Positions 1-11,100 of a stretch of 64,000 bases of DNA are shown here, in pieces. Position numbers and translations under genes: made by a program. The DNA comes from Gracilaria gracilis. Lineage: Eukaryota; Rhodophyta; Florideophyceae; Gracilariales; Gracilariaceae. The notes under the pieces are model-generated. The model did not search any database and was not told the DNA's origin. It worked only from the letters and a program-made list of their open reading frames with translations. The stretch lies in assembly GCA_030374805.1 (NCBI GenBank), contig JARGSG010000208.1:283192-347191 (forward strand), in the 5' to 3' direction. How positions within the stretch are numbered: position 1 is the stretch's first letter; each line of letters begins with the position of its first letter.

Positions 1-2055
1 ATGCTAATGCTTCGCCCCCACCTCTACGGATCAAGATTCACCCTACGGACGGACCACGACGCCTTACGATGGATACTCGGTCTAGCCGACGCCTCCGGAC
101 GGCTGGCCAGATGGAGATTACGCCTATCGGAATTTGAGTATGAGGTGCACTACCGGCTGGGGATGACACATCGAGTGGCTGACGCGTTGTCCCGCTTAAG
201 CACCGACGGACTAGAGAGCGCCCCAGTGGAGGATGACATTCCATGCTACGTTATCCAATTGGGCCACAACGAAGCCAGAGCAACAGAAAGGCTAACGGGA
301 ACCTTTATAGAGGAAGGAAGAGATCCCCAGATGGAGACCGGAGAGACTACGATGCCGAGTGGGCACGTACTAACCGTCACGGAAGAAGCGGAGTACTTCC
401 CGATAACCCGAGAGGAGTTCCTCCGAGAGCAATCGACCGACCGGTACTGCAAATCTCTAGCCGACGGGATGGGACAGAAACAATCCCCATTCGACATCGA
501 CCACGAGGGGTACCTGGTCCGGCGCTCCTCGCTGGATGGGCTCCAAAAGGTAGTACCGGAGTAGCCCCGCCAACGAGTGCTCCAACTGGGCCATATGCCG
601 TGCCTAGCTGGTCATCCAGGAGGAACGAGGATGTACTACACTTTAAGGAGAGAGTTCTACTGGCCGCTCATGGCCAACGACATCTACACCTATGTGGCTA
701 AGTGCTCTTCATGTGTTCGAACCCGTGGAGGACTGCGAAAGCATCCTAAATATCTGAAGTTGTTCCCTGCGGCAGGACCGTTGGAATTCGTCGCAATAGA
801 CCTGCTAGGACCGCTCCCAAAAACACCGAAAGGATTCAAGTATGTAATTGTAATCACCGATCGGTTTACGAAGCTTACGAGATCTATCCCCCTTAAGAGC
901 ACCACCTCGCCGGTGCTGGCCCAAGCCTTTTTGGACCACTGGGTTTATCCCTACGGAGCACCCATGTATCTGCTCACCGACAACGGGTCCAATTTGGCGT
1001 CGAAGTTCTTCGAATCGGTATGCACCATGTTGGGCCTGAAGCACTACTTCACTACGGCCTACCACCCCCAAACCAACGGACAAGTAGAACGCTTCAATAA
1101 GACCCTGGTGGCCCGCCTCCGGCACTACGTAGAGGAACACCAAACCAACTGGGCCGAGTAAGTACAACCGCTGACGTACGCGTATAACCTACAGGTACAC
1201 CGCTCGACGGGGACCACTCCATTCGATCTTGTTCTCTCGCGACACCCGTCGGGAATTGTCCTCCAAGCGGGCCCGTCAAACCACAAGGCAACTGGAAGAA
1301 AGAGCCCGGCGCAGGTGAAGAAAGACATCCTGTCTAGACTGCGTCAGGCCCTGAAGGTAGCCTCAGGCAAGTTGACGGAGGCCCAAAGGAGATATAAAAA
1401 CTTCTATGACCAGCAGGTGAAGAGAATTCTCAGAGTATACCCGGGGGACTATGTCTACGTGGACGTGCCACCAAAAGGTGCACGGCCAACTCCTGCGATA
1501 GAACAAGAAAACCAACTGGTGGATGAGAACATATGTTCGAAGTTACTTTCGAAGTCTACCAGTCCATTCAAGGTTTTGCGAAGTAATGACCAGACGGTCA
1601 CCATCATGGAAAGAGGGCTAGAGAACACAGTATCCGTCGATAGGATAGTAAAAGCCCCCACTCCCGAACAACGGCAACCGCCCGCGGGTCAACCAACGAG
1701 ACCACGGGGAAGCTCAGCTCCATTCGCGCAACCAACCGGAACTACAGAACCTGTTGGTGATAAAGAAGTCATCGCCGACCCTACAGTGGTTCGAGACGAC
1801 CACCTGTCTACAATGGACGCACCAACTGGGAACAACCAGCCCACGACAGAAGGTGTCATCGATACCATTGTGGGTCACGAACACACCACCAATGGAATCC
1901 GGTACCGCGTCAGATGGTACGGCTGGACAGCCTTTTATGACACGATGGAACGACCTGGCCATATCCCCAACAACTTCCTCCTCAGATATTGGAGGAAGCG
2001 GAAGCAAACCCCACCACCCGGCTCTCTCAACGCCCCTGTGGAACATCCGCGATAG
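1..2055 (+). pseudogene. E1 chromovirus pol, 3' part (RNase H - integrase - chromodomain), decayed
   Basis: One reading frame runs from the window edge to the TAG at 2053-2055, broken by in-frame TAG at 562-564 and TAA at 1159-1161. In order it shows the end of RNase H (TDHDALRW near the start, then DALSRL at about nt 181-198), the integrase HHCC zinc region (GHPGG, then CSSC at about 703-714), the catalytic core (AIDLLGPL, LLTDNGSN, QVERFNK, i.e. D-D-E), a short SPFKVL module, and a chromodomain at about 1850-2010 (RVRWYGW). This order is typical of Ty3/gypsy chromoviruses, whose integrase inserts the cDNA and whose chromodomain targets chromatin. The 5' half lies outside the window. Both stops could be single C-to-T changes from Gln codons. 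I am sure of the family; I infer that it is inactive. Confidence 0.93.
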
Positions 2056-2179
2056 GAGGGGGGAGGCACTCGTTCTGGAACACTCACTGAACTAACTCAC
2101 TAGACAGAGGATTGATGAAGCACAAGCAGTCCACAAAGTTTATCAGAAGGACAAGGAGGATGTTCGTTACGCTAGAGCG
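2056..2179. other. E1 spacer between pol and antisense frame
   Basis: A purine run (AGGAGGGGGGAGG) follows directly after the pol stop at about 2055-2068 and resembles a polypurine tract. No LTR follows it, so its role is unclear. Nothing else is recognised. Confidence 0.35.
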
Positions 2180-3505
2180 CTACTGTCCACTGTGGTGGGA
2201 TCCGCGCCCGCCACCTGACCCGCCGAACGGCGTACCGTGCCAGGAGCCGTGGCCAGACCCTTGACCCTGACCACGTCCAGCGGATCCTCCGCTAGCCCAA
2301 CCCCAGCCAGAACCAGCCGTACCAAGAGAAGGCCCCACCTGTCCAGAAGGGTTCCTAGCAGGGGTCGTCGTCACCATCGGCGCGACACCAGTCGGTTGAG
2401 CAGAGGCCCCTACCGCAGCCAATCCGGATGAAGTAAGGACCTGAAGGGGACGGTTGTAATAGATACGGCGACGCTGAGCAGGGGGCGGAGCCCCCGCCAC
2501 ATCGGGACTACCAAGAGGCCCGAAGGATGTCGATCGGGTGGGAGCAGTGGCCAAGCCTTGCGGGACAGCCCCGCCATGTCCGCCCGGTTGACTAGACCCA
2601 AAGGGAAGCTGACCGTGGGGAGGCTGGCCAAGAGGAGCAGCAAAAGCTGGAGGCGCCTGCAAATTCGGAGCCACGGAGGAGCCACTGTTGTCCACCAATT
2701 GGGATAGGGAGCCGACCTGGTTGGAGACCAAAAGGTACATGCTCTGCTGAAACTGGTCGCGGAACCTCCGAATGGCTTCTTTCTGGTTCGAATGTTTGAC
2801 CAATGTGGGGAGATAGCTCGTGAGCGTGTCAATAGCCTGAACGGCAGTTGGAGGACCAGGGCGGTTTAGGTGATATAGGCACGCCTGGTTCAGGCGGTGC
2901 AAAGCCTCCTCAATGGCCGTGAGATGCGCGTCGTCGCGGGGAACCATTGGAGCCGACACGGGAACCGACCGGAACGGACCAGCCACGTTTACGCCAACGG
3001 GAGTCACTGGAGCTCCACGAGCCACAGGGGGCTGAACCGTTGTCAGAGGACTCGGATCCACCGGAACGGTAGAGGGTACCGCCGGGGATTCTGACTGAGT
3101 CGGCACCACCATGGGCCCCTCGTCACCAGAACCATCTGGGCCATCATCTGCCAAATGGTTAGCAAGGACATGCGAGTTCTCCTCCACAACTTCCAGATCC
3201 TTAGCGCTCCAAACGGCCCAAGCTTGGTTAGGACCCCAATTGTAATTCACCGCGGTATCCAAAAGGGCATTCAGTTCATCAGCCGTGCATGGAGTCTCGA
3301 GTACCAGGTGAGCCACGGTCAGTTCATTACGGATAACGTCGATGGGATGCTTCGGAAGACGGAACACACGACCAACTGGGGACAGAGCATGAGCAGGAAA
3401 CGTGGGATCAGAACACCGAGTAGGCCAAGTGACCCCCTCACGAGAGACCTGTAGGGCCAAGATGGCAACCAGGTCGGCAAACTCGGCGATTGCAACGAGA
3501 CTGTC
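2180..3505 (-). pseudogene. E1 antisense ORF (aORF), 5'-truncated by the LINE
   Basis: An uninterrupted minus-strand frame ends in TAG at 2180-2182, opposite to E1 pol. The visible part (about 440 codons) starts with a folded-looking segment containing ADELNALLDTAVNYNWG, then an acidic patch, a long Pro/Ser/Thr/Gln-rich stretch, and a Gly/His/Arg-rich tail (GRGQGQGSGHGSWHG). The frame stays open upstream to 3631, but above about 3505 it is only the complement of the LINE reverse transcriptase, so the real N-terminus has been lost. The spacing and Trp/Leu pattern around the ELNALLD segment resemble the antisense frame at the same place in E2 (EEVRGLLDVIDRVDWA). I do not recognise a known domain. 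It could be a nucleic-acid binding accessory protein of the element, but that is a guess. Confidence 0.55.
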
Positions 3506-5056
3506 TACTTTGGTCCCCATTCCCAAACCCGGTTCAAGGGGCCGGTTCCGTCCAATCTCCTTGACACCGGTGATATCAAGGGTGGCCGAGCGAATGGTCA
3601 ACAGGGTCTTCATGCAATGGCTTGAACCCAAGTTGCCGCCTCACCAAGCGGGCTTCAGAATGGGCCGCAGCACCGAGGAGCATGTGGCAGCAATATGCGA
3701 GAGCATACGAAACGGCTGGGACATGAAGCAACAAACACTATCAGTCTTCTGCGACTTTTCAAAAGCTTATGACTGCGTCTCCCATCAAAAGCTTTTGACA
3801 AAGCTTGGAAAGCTTGGCTGTCCACCATATCTTTGGCGATGCTCCAAAGCTTTTTGATGGACCGCCGATGGAAATGCCGGTGGGGTTCAAACACAACGGC
3901 AGACACGCTTGTCGCACAGGGTCTGCCACAGGGCGGCACACTGTCACCAGTCTTGTGGGTCGCATACGTGTATGATCTCCCAGAATGCGTGAAGGAAGCA
4001 GAGAATGAAGCCAAAGTGAACCTCTTTGTCGATGATACCGTCATTTGGGTGCAAGACGAAGCAACAAAAGAAGGTCAAGCGAAGCTCCAAAACGCCTTCG
4101 ACGCACTGTTTGGGTACTGCCAAGACAACGATATGGTCATGAACCCTACCAAAACAGTAGTCGTCCCCTTCACGACGAGGGCGTGGGGCACAAAGTAAGA
4201 GGAGGACTCCCTCATGGTAGAGGGTCACGAGATTCTTCCCAGCGATTGCGGAAAATTCTTCGGTGTTCTCATGGACTCGAGGCTTAACTTCGCAAAACAG
4301 TTGCGAAGCGTGACCAACAAGTACAAAAAAAGAAACAGGATAATGAAGGCCCTTGCGGGAAGAACGTAGGGGGCAGACTAGAGGACAGTAGAGACGGTGC
4401 AGAAAGGGTTCGCTGAACCAGTCGCGTTTTACGCGTCGGCAACAACGATCCCTAACGCACTAAAAGCCAGCATACAAGGCCTAGAAAGGGCTCGAAATGA
4501 AGCGTTGAGAGTGCAAATCGGATGTGTATCATCCACACCAATTGTTGCTCCGAGAGAACTCGTTCCTATACCCCCTCTACAGTCTGTCGCACGAAGCAAA
4601 GGGGCTCTACTGTACGAAGAGGCGGTGAGAAACGCCTCCGAAACCCCTCTCCAGCTCGCCTTAAACGCAATAGTGGTACCGAGGATACGGAAAAAATCTC
4701 CCAGACTCAAGCATATGTCAGAAGAGCACCTAGCGACGCTCGGAATCTTGCAAGTTCCACGTTCAACTTTGCCTAAAGAGATCGGTCTTTTGCAACTTTC
4801 AGAGGTGACCTTCTCATATGCCGCCAGTACCAAAGACGACACAGAAGACCTTCAGCGACGAGCCACAGCGCTGCATATGAAAGGACTCCCCTCTGGAGAT
4901 GTTGATCTCTGGTGTGATGGCTCAGTTGGGGAATATGCGCACACCAAAAACAGGCCTCTGAACCCCACGAGAGCAGCTGTGGAATGGAAAGAAGGATGGT
5001 ACAATGGTTCGGTTCAATATTTAGAAGGAGGAAGTAATAGCCCCCACGTTGAGAAG
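3505..5056 (+). pseudogene. LINE (non-LTR) retrotransposon RT, left part, 5'-truncated
   Basis: From about 3513 the plus strand encodes a LINE reverse transcriptase: VPIPKPG and RPISLTPVISRV, motif A (FCDFSKAYDCVSH), motif B (GLPQGGTLSPVLW) and motif C with the catalytic pair (LFVDDTVI), then the thumb/connection (FFGVLMDSRLNF, MKALAGRT) and the first part of an RNase H domain (DLWCDGSVG at about 4905-4931). There is a frameshift near 3832 and in-frame stops at about 4196, 4376 and 4388. The 5' half (ORF1, endonuclease) is missing, as is usual for 5'-truncated LINE copies. At 5056 the frame is cut by element E2 and resumes at 16479. RT with RNase H suggests the I-like group of LINEs. Confidence 0.88.
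5052..5056. repeat. E2 target-site duplication, left (AGAAG)
   Basis: AGAAG directly precedes the TG of the 5' LTR, and the same five bases follow the CA end of the 3' LTR at 16474-16478. A 5-bp duplication is usual for Ty3/gypsy integrases. Confidence 0.93.
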
Positions 5057-5905
5057 TGAAGGACAACACTCCTTGGAGGCGATTTGAGGTACTTAGTTAA
5101 TTTCCGCATCATGCGTTAGTAGATATATATGAGCTACACCGCTATTAGCGTGTCGCCTCGCCGAGGTAATTTCCACACATGTACAAGTGGATTGCACGGC
5201 TCGAGGCCCGCTTAGCGGGTGTGACTAGCACACGTGTAGCACGGATATGCCGGAGGCAGTGCACCCAGCATTGCTGTATTTACTCAGATATTTTATAGAT
5301 TATTTTGCCCGGCGCACCCACTGTCAGTGGTGCGCCGAGCTCAGTACTTAGAGGGTTGAGCATCGCTCCCCCAAGTAAATTGCCCCTTGCCAAGCAAGGG
5401 CTTCTGGCTCTAACTATCACGCCTTTGCGGACTGTTCACCTCCAAGTGGAGTGACGACCGCGTTGTTCACGTATAGTTACCCACCCTTGTGGCCCTCAGA
5501 GTATAACCACTATTTGTGTGTCTCGTTCCGACCTATTGTCGTATACTCGCCCCTGTATTGGGTTTGCTTTGTTCTCTCTCTTTTCACCACTCTGGTGGTT
5601 TGCTTTCTCCCCTTTTTGGGCTTGCCTTTTTGCCCTGTTCTCAGTGGCCCGTTTCCAACACCTTGTCGTTGCCGTGCTACTCTCTTTCGAGGACTCATTT
5701 CCTGACCGTGTGAACACGTGGATCTCTACCAACTACTAATCAGCCTAACGCTCCGACGCTTGTCGTGACGGTTTGACCTCGGATTTACACCCGGCTTAGC
5801 TGTGTCATTTCCAGAGTGCTCCGTTCGCTGTGCTGCCCTGTCGAGGGGAAGATTATGAACGTCTTCGTGAGCCTGCGCTTTTCCCGCCAAAGGCGTTGCT
5901 CCACA
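5057..5905 (+). repeat. E2 5' LTR
   Basis: 849 bp, starts TGAAGGACAAC and ends GCTCCACA, matching 15624-16473. A TATATAT at 5123-5129 is a possible TATA box. A near-perfect hairpin lies at 5310-5337 (CGGCGCACC...GGTGCGCCG, one bulged C, very tight loop) and is repeated in the 3' LTR. Confidence 0.95.
5310..5337 (+). other. LTR hairpin (E2)
   Basis: Inverted repeat of about 13 bp with one bulged C and almost no loop. The identical hairpin in the 3' LTR is at 15878-15905. It might act in 3' end formation or RNA packaging; there is no direct evidence for either. Confidence 0.6.
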
Positions 5906-5907
5906 AG

Positions 5908-5920
5908 TGGTCTCCCGACC
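5908..5920 (+). other. E2 primer-binding site
   Basis: TGGTCTCCCGACC lies 2 nt after the CA end of the 5' LTR. It begins with TGG, the complement of the CCA end of a tRNA, and would pair with a tRNA ending GGTCGGGAGACCA. I have not identified the tRNA. Confidence 0.8.
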
Positions 5921-6066
5921 TAGAAGCTTTTAGTTTTTGTCGGAAGATTCACTCGGGAATTCACTCGTTGCGAGGTTAGTCCTTTTGCCCTTGTCTCAAT
6001 TTGGAAGTTCACTGGAAGTCCCAGCCGATTGGCTGTCGATTATCCCGTTGTACGGTTGTTCTGGTC

Positions 6067-8190
6067 ATGACGCTGTCAGATCGTCCGAAGACACGCAGTC
6101 AGACTGGAAGATCGGATCCGCCACTTCCGTCACGGATCCCCACCCGTTCACGGTCCCGGACCGAAAGGATGCCGGCTACTGAAGCTGTGCCGACGACCAC
6201 TCGACTTCCGCCCACGTCGTGGATCAACCCTCATCGAGGTGATGGACCGGCTCCTGCCGTTGCTGGTCCCGCTCCTATCGTAGGAGGTACGGTCCTTTCC
6301 GTAGCTCCCACTCCGGAGGCACCTCTGAGGGCTACTGTCAATGACACCCTCCACTTAACTGTGGAAGAGCAGCTCCGCTCCACGCGGGCTGCCCATGCTA
6401 CCCTTGCTAAGTAGTTGTCGTTACTTCGAAAGAAGGTGGATGACACTGCTTTGCAGGACCTTTCTGAGGATCTCCGCGTATTGCGTGGTGATGTCAACTC
6501 CCTCTTGGAAGCTTTCGGAGGACTCGCTAATTTCGTGGAGGACGTGGCTGAGAAGTTTACTCGCCTCCGCGTCCGTCTAGAAACGGTGGAACAAACCGTC
6601 CTGGTTGGAGCCAATCGCACGGCTGAGCCGGTTGCTGTTTCACACCGTGACAAGAAGGTCAGTGGATCCAAAGCACGCAAAAAGCGGAAGAACTACGACT
6701 CTGATTCGTCAGCATCTTCTCTTTCTTCTCGCCGGTCAACCGGGTCTGATTCGTCCGACTCGTCGGTAGAAGAAGCCCCTCGTGAGCGTTCGTCACGCTC
6801 AAAGCGGTCATCAGCCACCCAAGGTGTGATACGCGCCCGCTCGAAGGGAAGGAAGCACTCTGGATTGAAAGAGTTGAAGCCTACCAATCTGCTCTACAAG
6901 AAGCTGTTGTCATACCGGTATTACCGTCTGGAGGACTCCTCATTGGATAGAACTCCCCGTGGGACGGGAAAGGTCAAAGACTGTATCAAACGGATGCAGC
7001 TGTCGCTCCGTAATCAACTGTTCACAGGCGATGATCCCATCTTGGTGTTGGATTTCCTATCACGCTTTGTAGCGGAAGCCGACATCCTTGGGATGAATGA
7101 AGGACAGGCGTTTGTCGCGCTGCCCTATTTTCTACGCGGACTTGCGGAAGATCAGTACAACTCTGTAAGAGGTTCATCTCGCGCCTCTGAAGGAGGGGTT
7201 ACGTGCTGGCCTGAACCAGTTCAGTATTTACTGAGGTCCTATGCGAATGGCACCGCCATCCAGTCGGCTATCCTCGCTCTGAGAGACACCAAACAACGCC
7301 CCGGCGAAACGGAAACCGATTACTCGGTGCGCCTGAATAAGGCCTTCCACCGATGTGGCAATGTTTATTCCGCTCAGGAGCGTTGTACCATGTTTGTTGA
7401 TGGACTAGACCCGGCCATACGGACCCTAGTGGCCCGTCGCCGTGAAGAAAACCGTAAGACTACGTACTTGGAACTGGTGCAGTATGCACGCGCCGAAGGC
7501 GATGCACTACGAGCACGGATCCCGGGTACCCGGTTGAAGTCCGCTAAAGCGTTGATGTTGGAATCGGAAACCCCGTCGGCATCAATGCTGGCTGAGGCAC
7601 ACTCCAATAAGGAGTATGATCAGGTGCACTTTGCCCGTAGCGACGTGCTTTCAATCCCGATGACGGAGCTTCCCTCAACCACGGATGACTCGTTTCAAAC
7701 GGCTCCGGACGACACACTGCTGTATGCAGATTCGAACCGAGTTCGACCGCCTCGACTGTCATATGAGAACGGTGGAACCCGGGCTTCACGGCCTGGCTGG
7801 CAAGCTTCCCGCCCAGCGGTGCGATTCTCGAATACTCGGAACGTCAACGCCATTGTTGGATTGATCTGTCACCTCTGCTATACGTGAGGGCATACTTCTC
7901 CGCAGTGCGTTTTAACCATGCGTGAGTGGGCACAAGTCATTGCCAACTACGAATACCTCTCACCTGAGGAGAAGGCTTCCGTTCCGATGGCATCGTACAT
8001 CCGCGCGAAGATGGATATTCCACGCACAATTGCGGCTCCGATTGCCCAGAACATGGTGACCTCTCACCCCCGTACCCCTCTCGAGGGAAATGCAACCGCT
8101 ACTGCGGACGCTTCTGCCACTGGTGTCCAGGCATCAATGGTTCAGAACACTGAGCACACGCCTCAGGCGGAATCTGCTCAGAAAAACTAA
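6067..8190 (+). pseudogene. gag: E2 gag, with two in-frame stops
   Basis: A single frame from ATG 6067 to TAA 8188-8190, interrupted by TAG at 6412-6414 and TGA at 7885-7887. The N-terminal part is Pro/Thr/Arg-rich, then comes a predicted coiled coil (about 6370-6600), a Ser/Lys-rich basic linker, and the retrotransposon capsid region (about 6900-7520, with RLNKAFHRCG and FVDGLDPAIRTLV). A CCHC zinc knuckle follows at 7867-7908 (C-x2-C-x4-H-x4-C); the second stop falls inside it, between its second Cys and the His. Gag forms the particle that packages the RNA. Both stops are explainable as CAG-to-TAG and CGA-to-TGA. The frame ends 2 nt before the pol frame, which lies in -1. Confidence 0.85.
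8182..8190 (+). promoter_or_regulatory. Candidate -1 ribosomal frameshift site at gag/pol junction
   Basis: In the gag frame the sequence reads CAG AAA AAC TAA. Pol lies in the -1 frame and is open across this point. The heptamer G AAA AAC directly before the stop is close to the classic A AAA AAC slippery site but is not a perfect match. I did not identify a downstream pseudoknot. Confidence 0.4.
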
Positions 8191-8192
8191 TT

Positions 8193-11100
8193 GTGGGAGT
8201 CTCCTCTCTTGGAGAGGCGCCCTCAGAGTTGAGGCTGAAGGCGCCCGAGGCGTCCCTGCCTCGCTCCCAGGTCCGAATCCTCTCGAGGAAACAGGCCGTC
8301 GAAGACGTGAACTCAGAACACCTTGGTGTTCTTCGTCGACCGTGGATACGGGTAAGAAATAACCGGTTCCCGGATAGAGTTATGGTGATGGCCAAACGCA
8401 ATTACAAGGTCTATGCCGACCTTGGCCTTTCACCCCAGTTTATGGTGCGTTATCTCACTGTATTAGATACAGGCGCAGGTCCGAACTTCATTGTTGAGAC
8501 AGCATTGCCACCCGCCTTGCGGTCACACATTCGCCGTGGCGACATTCCTGACGTCGCTGACGCGAATAACAACCCGTTGTCAACGGTAGGATACATCGAG
8601 TTGGTAATCCGCTTGGGCTCATGCGTGGTGAAGCTCGACTTTGTCGTTTGTCGGTCACTGGCCGCCCCAGTCACTTTGGGTTGTGACTTTTGCGACCGCT
8701 TTGTCGATGCCATTAGGCCCCGCCAGAGGCGTGTTGAAATGGAAGATGGTTCGTCCGTGCCGATTGTTCGTCGTCCTTTGAGGCATGCCTCCAAGAAGCA
8801 CGTACCTCTACCTGTGGCACAGGAAGCACCACCGAGTTCTCGGGAATCTACGAAGCTTCGTGTTGCCTCCGCGACACGCGTGCCTCCAGAGTCTCAAGTC
8901 TAGGTACAGGTGAATTCCCGTCAACACGGTTTACGAATCGTCCAGCCATTGCCGTCGTTGTATGATAAATACTCTCTTGCCATTGCTAATGGAGTAGTCC
9001 AGGTGGAACTGGATAATCCGTTTTACGTGTTGATAGCCAATCTAGGCAAAACAACCCAGTATCTGGTGAAAAACCAAGTGATTGGCTCGGTCATGCCGCC
9101 TCCAACTGCGTTGGTACCGACGAAGATGACTGCTGCCGATGTGCTCGGAATCGTTCACTCTAAGGAGGGGGAGGAGTCTGAATCTCATTCGTCTCCGTCG
9201 CCGAGTCTCTCGGGTCAGCAGCCTGTTAAGACAGAGAAGACACGCGTTCCGACGAGTTACGACCAATTAGACCCAGTGAAGGAATTGGAAGAACTCGACC
9301 TCGGACATGTTCCAGAGACACACCGCAAAGGACTGCGCGATATGCTTCGTGAATTCACCACAATGTGGGATGGTTCTCTCGGAGAGATAAATACCACGGA
9401 ACACCGGATGGATCTCCTTCCCAACTCTCGGCCAGTAGCCCAACATCCGTACAGGGCGGGGCCCAAGACCAGAGAAGAAGAGCAATTTCAGGTGGACAAG
9501 ATGCTCCGTGCAGGAGTAATAGAACCGGCACATTCGCCGTGGGCATCACCAGTGGTACTGGCTCCGAAACCGGATGGTTCCTGGCGCTTCTGTATCGATT
9601 ATCGTCGTCTAAACGCTCTTACCGTCAAGGACGTGTACCCTATTCCACGTATAGATGAATACATCGATTCTCTCGGAAATGCTACCGTATTCACGGCCTT
9701 GGATGCTAACTGGGGATACTGGCAAGTTCCAGTGAGAAAGGAGGATCAGGACAAGACAGCGTTTGTCTGCCACTCTGGCCTCTACCGTTTTAAACGGATG
9801 CCCTTTGGGTTAACCAATGCTCCCGCTACTATTCAGCGTGCTATTGATATCCTACTGGCCCGCTTCAAGTGGCGTACTTGTCTCGTCTACCTTGACGACG
9901 TCATTGTATTCTCAGATAATCTGGATGATCACCTCACACATGTGAGAGACATAATGGCCACGTTACGGGATGCCGGAGTGACACTCAAGCTGAGGAAATG
10001 CCAATTCTTCACGGATACAGTCAAGTATCTGGGTCACATAATCCGTCCAGGACGTGTCGTGATCGAGGAAGCTCGTGGGAAGTCGCTGAAACAGGCCACG
10101 GAACCGACTACCCAGACCGAACTGAGATCCTTTCTAGGATTAGTCAACGTCTATAGACGGTTTATTCCCAACTTCGCGGACATTGCGGCACCTCTCAACG
10201 TGCTCCTGCGGAAGGGTCAACCGCCTAAGTTAGACCCATTCACGTCTACTCAGACGGAAGCCTTTAACTCTCTCAAAGAGGCTGTAACCACGGCACCAGT
10301 ATTGTCACTACCGAAACCGGGACTTTCATATACCGTGGACACGGGCTCTAGTGACTACCAGGTAGGCTGCGCCTTATTTCAAACCACCCCAGAGGGGGAA
10401 CGCAAGCAAATTGGGTACTGGTCCCGTTCGTTGAACGTGCATGAGAAGAATTACTCCGTCTCGGATAAGGAATGTCTTGCAGTAGTGTGGGCATTATGCA
10501 CACTACGCCCCTACCTCATGGGTGCTCATTTCACCGTTTACACGGATCACTCATCATTGAGATGGCTACTATCCATATCGGAGCCTTCAGGCCGCTTAAT
10601 GCGTTGGAGACTGCGTCTTGCAGAGTTCGACTTCGACGTCACCTACAAGAAGGGCGCCAGCAATACACAAGCCGACGCCCTTTCTCGCCTACCCACCACA
10701 GGGAAAACGTTAGCCGTCGATGACGAGGAAATACCCTGCTTTGCAGTTGACGACTACACCGCAGGTGAACTGGAGGATATCGAAGAGGAATGGCCAGACG
10801 AACTGGATTTTGACCAGGAACTGGACGACCTACTCGCTGTCAGCGAAAGTGCGAACCCCCTACCAGGGAACTTCGTACCCGTCACAACGGAGGAGATGGT
10901 TAGGGAACAGTTCAGCGATCCCTACTGCACGAAGATTCGGGCGCAACTCAATGGAGGAGCTGATCTCCCCTTTCGGGTGAATGATACTGGATACCTCGTT
11001 CGCACGGTAACTGGAAACCCACAAATAGTGGTGCCACACGCCCTACAATCTCGGGTGTTACACTTATCACACTATGCCAAACTTAGTGGTCACGTCGGAG

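Noticed and set aside
3505-3631. N-terminal extension of the E1 antisense frame to an ATG at 3631
   Set aside because: This part is the complement of the LINE reverse transcriptase (VPIPKPG, RPISLTPV), so it cannot be the original N-terminus.
5451-5705. Hydrophobic 84-codon frames in the E2 LTRs
   Set aside because: They lie in regulatory LTR sequence, differ between the two LTRs, and have no supporting features.
562-8903. Alternative genetic code or programmed stop readthrough to explain in-frame stops
   Set aside because: TAG, TAA and TGA all occur inside frames, while the host genes end normally with TAA and TGA; simple decay is enough.
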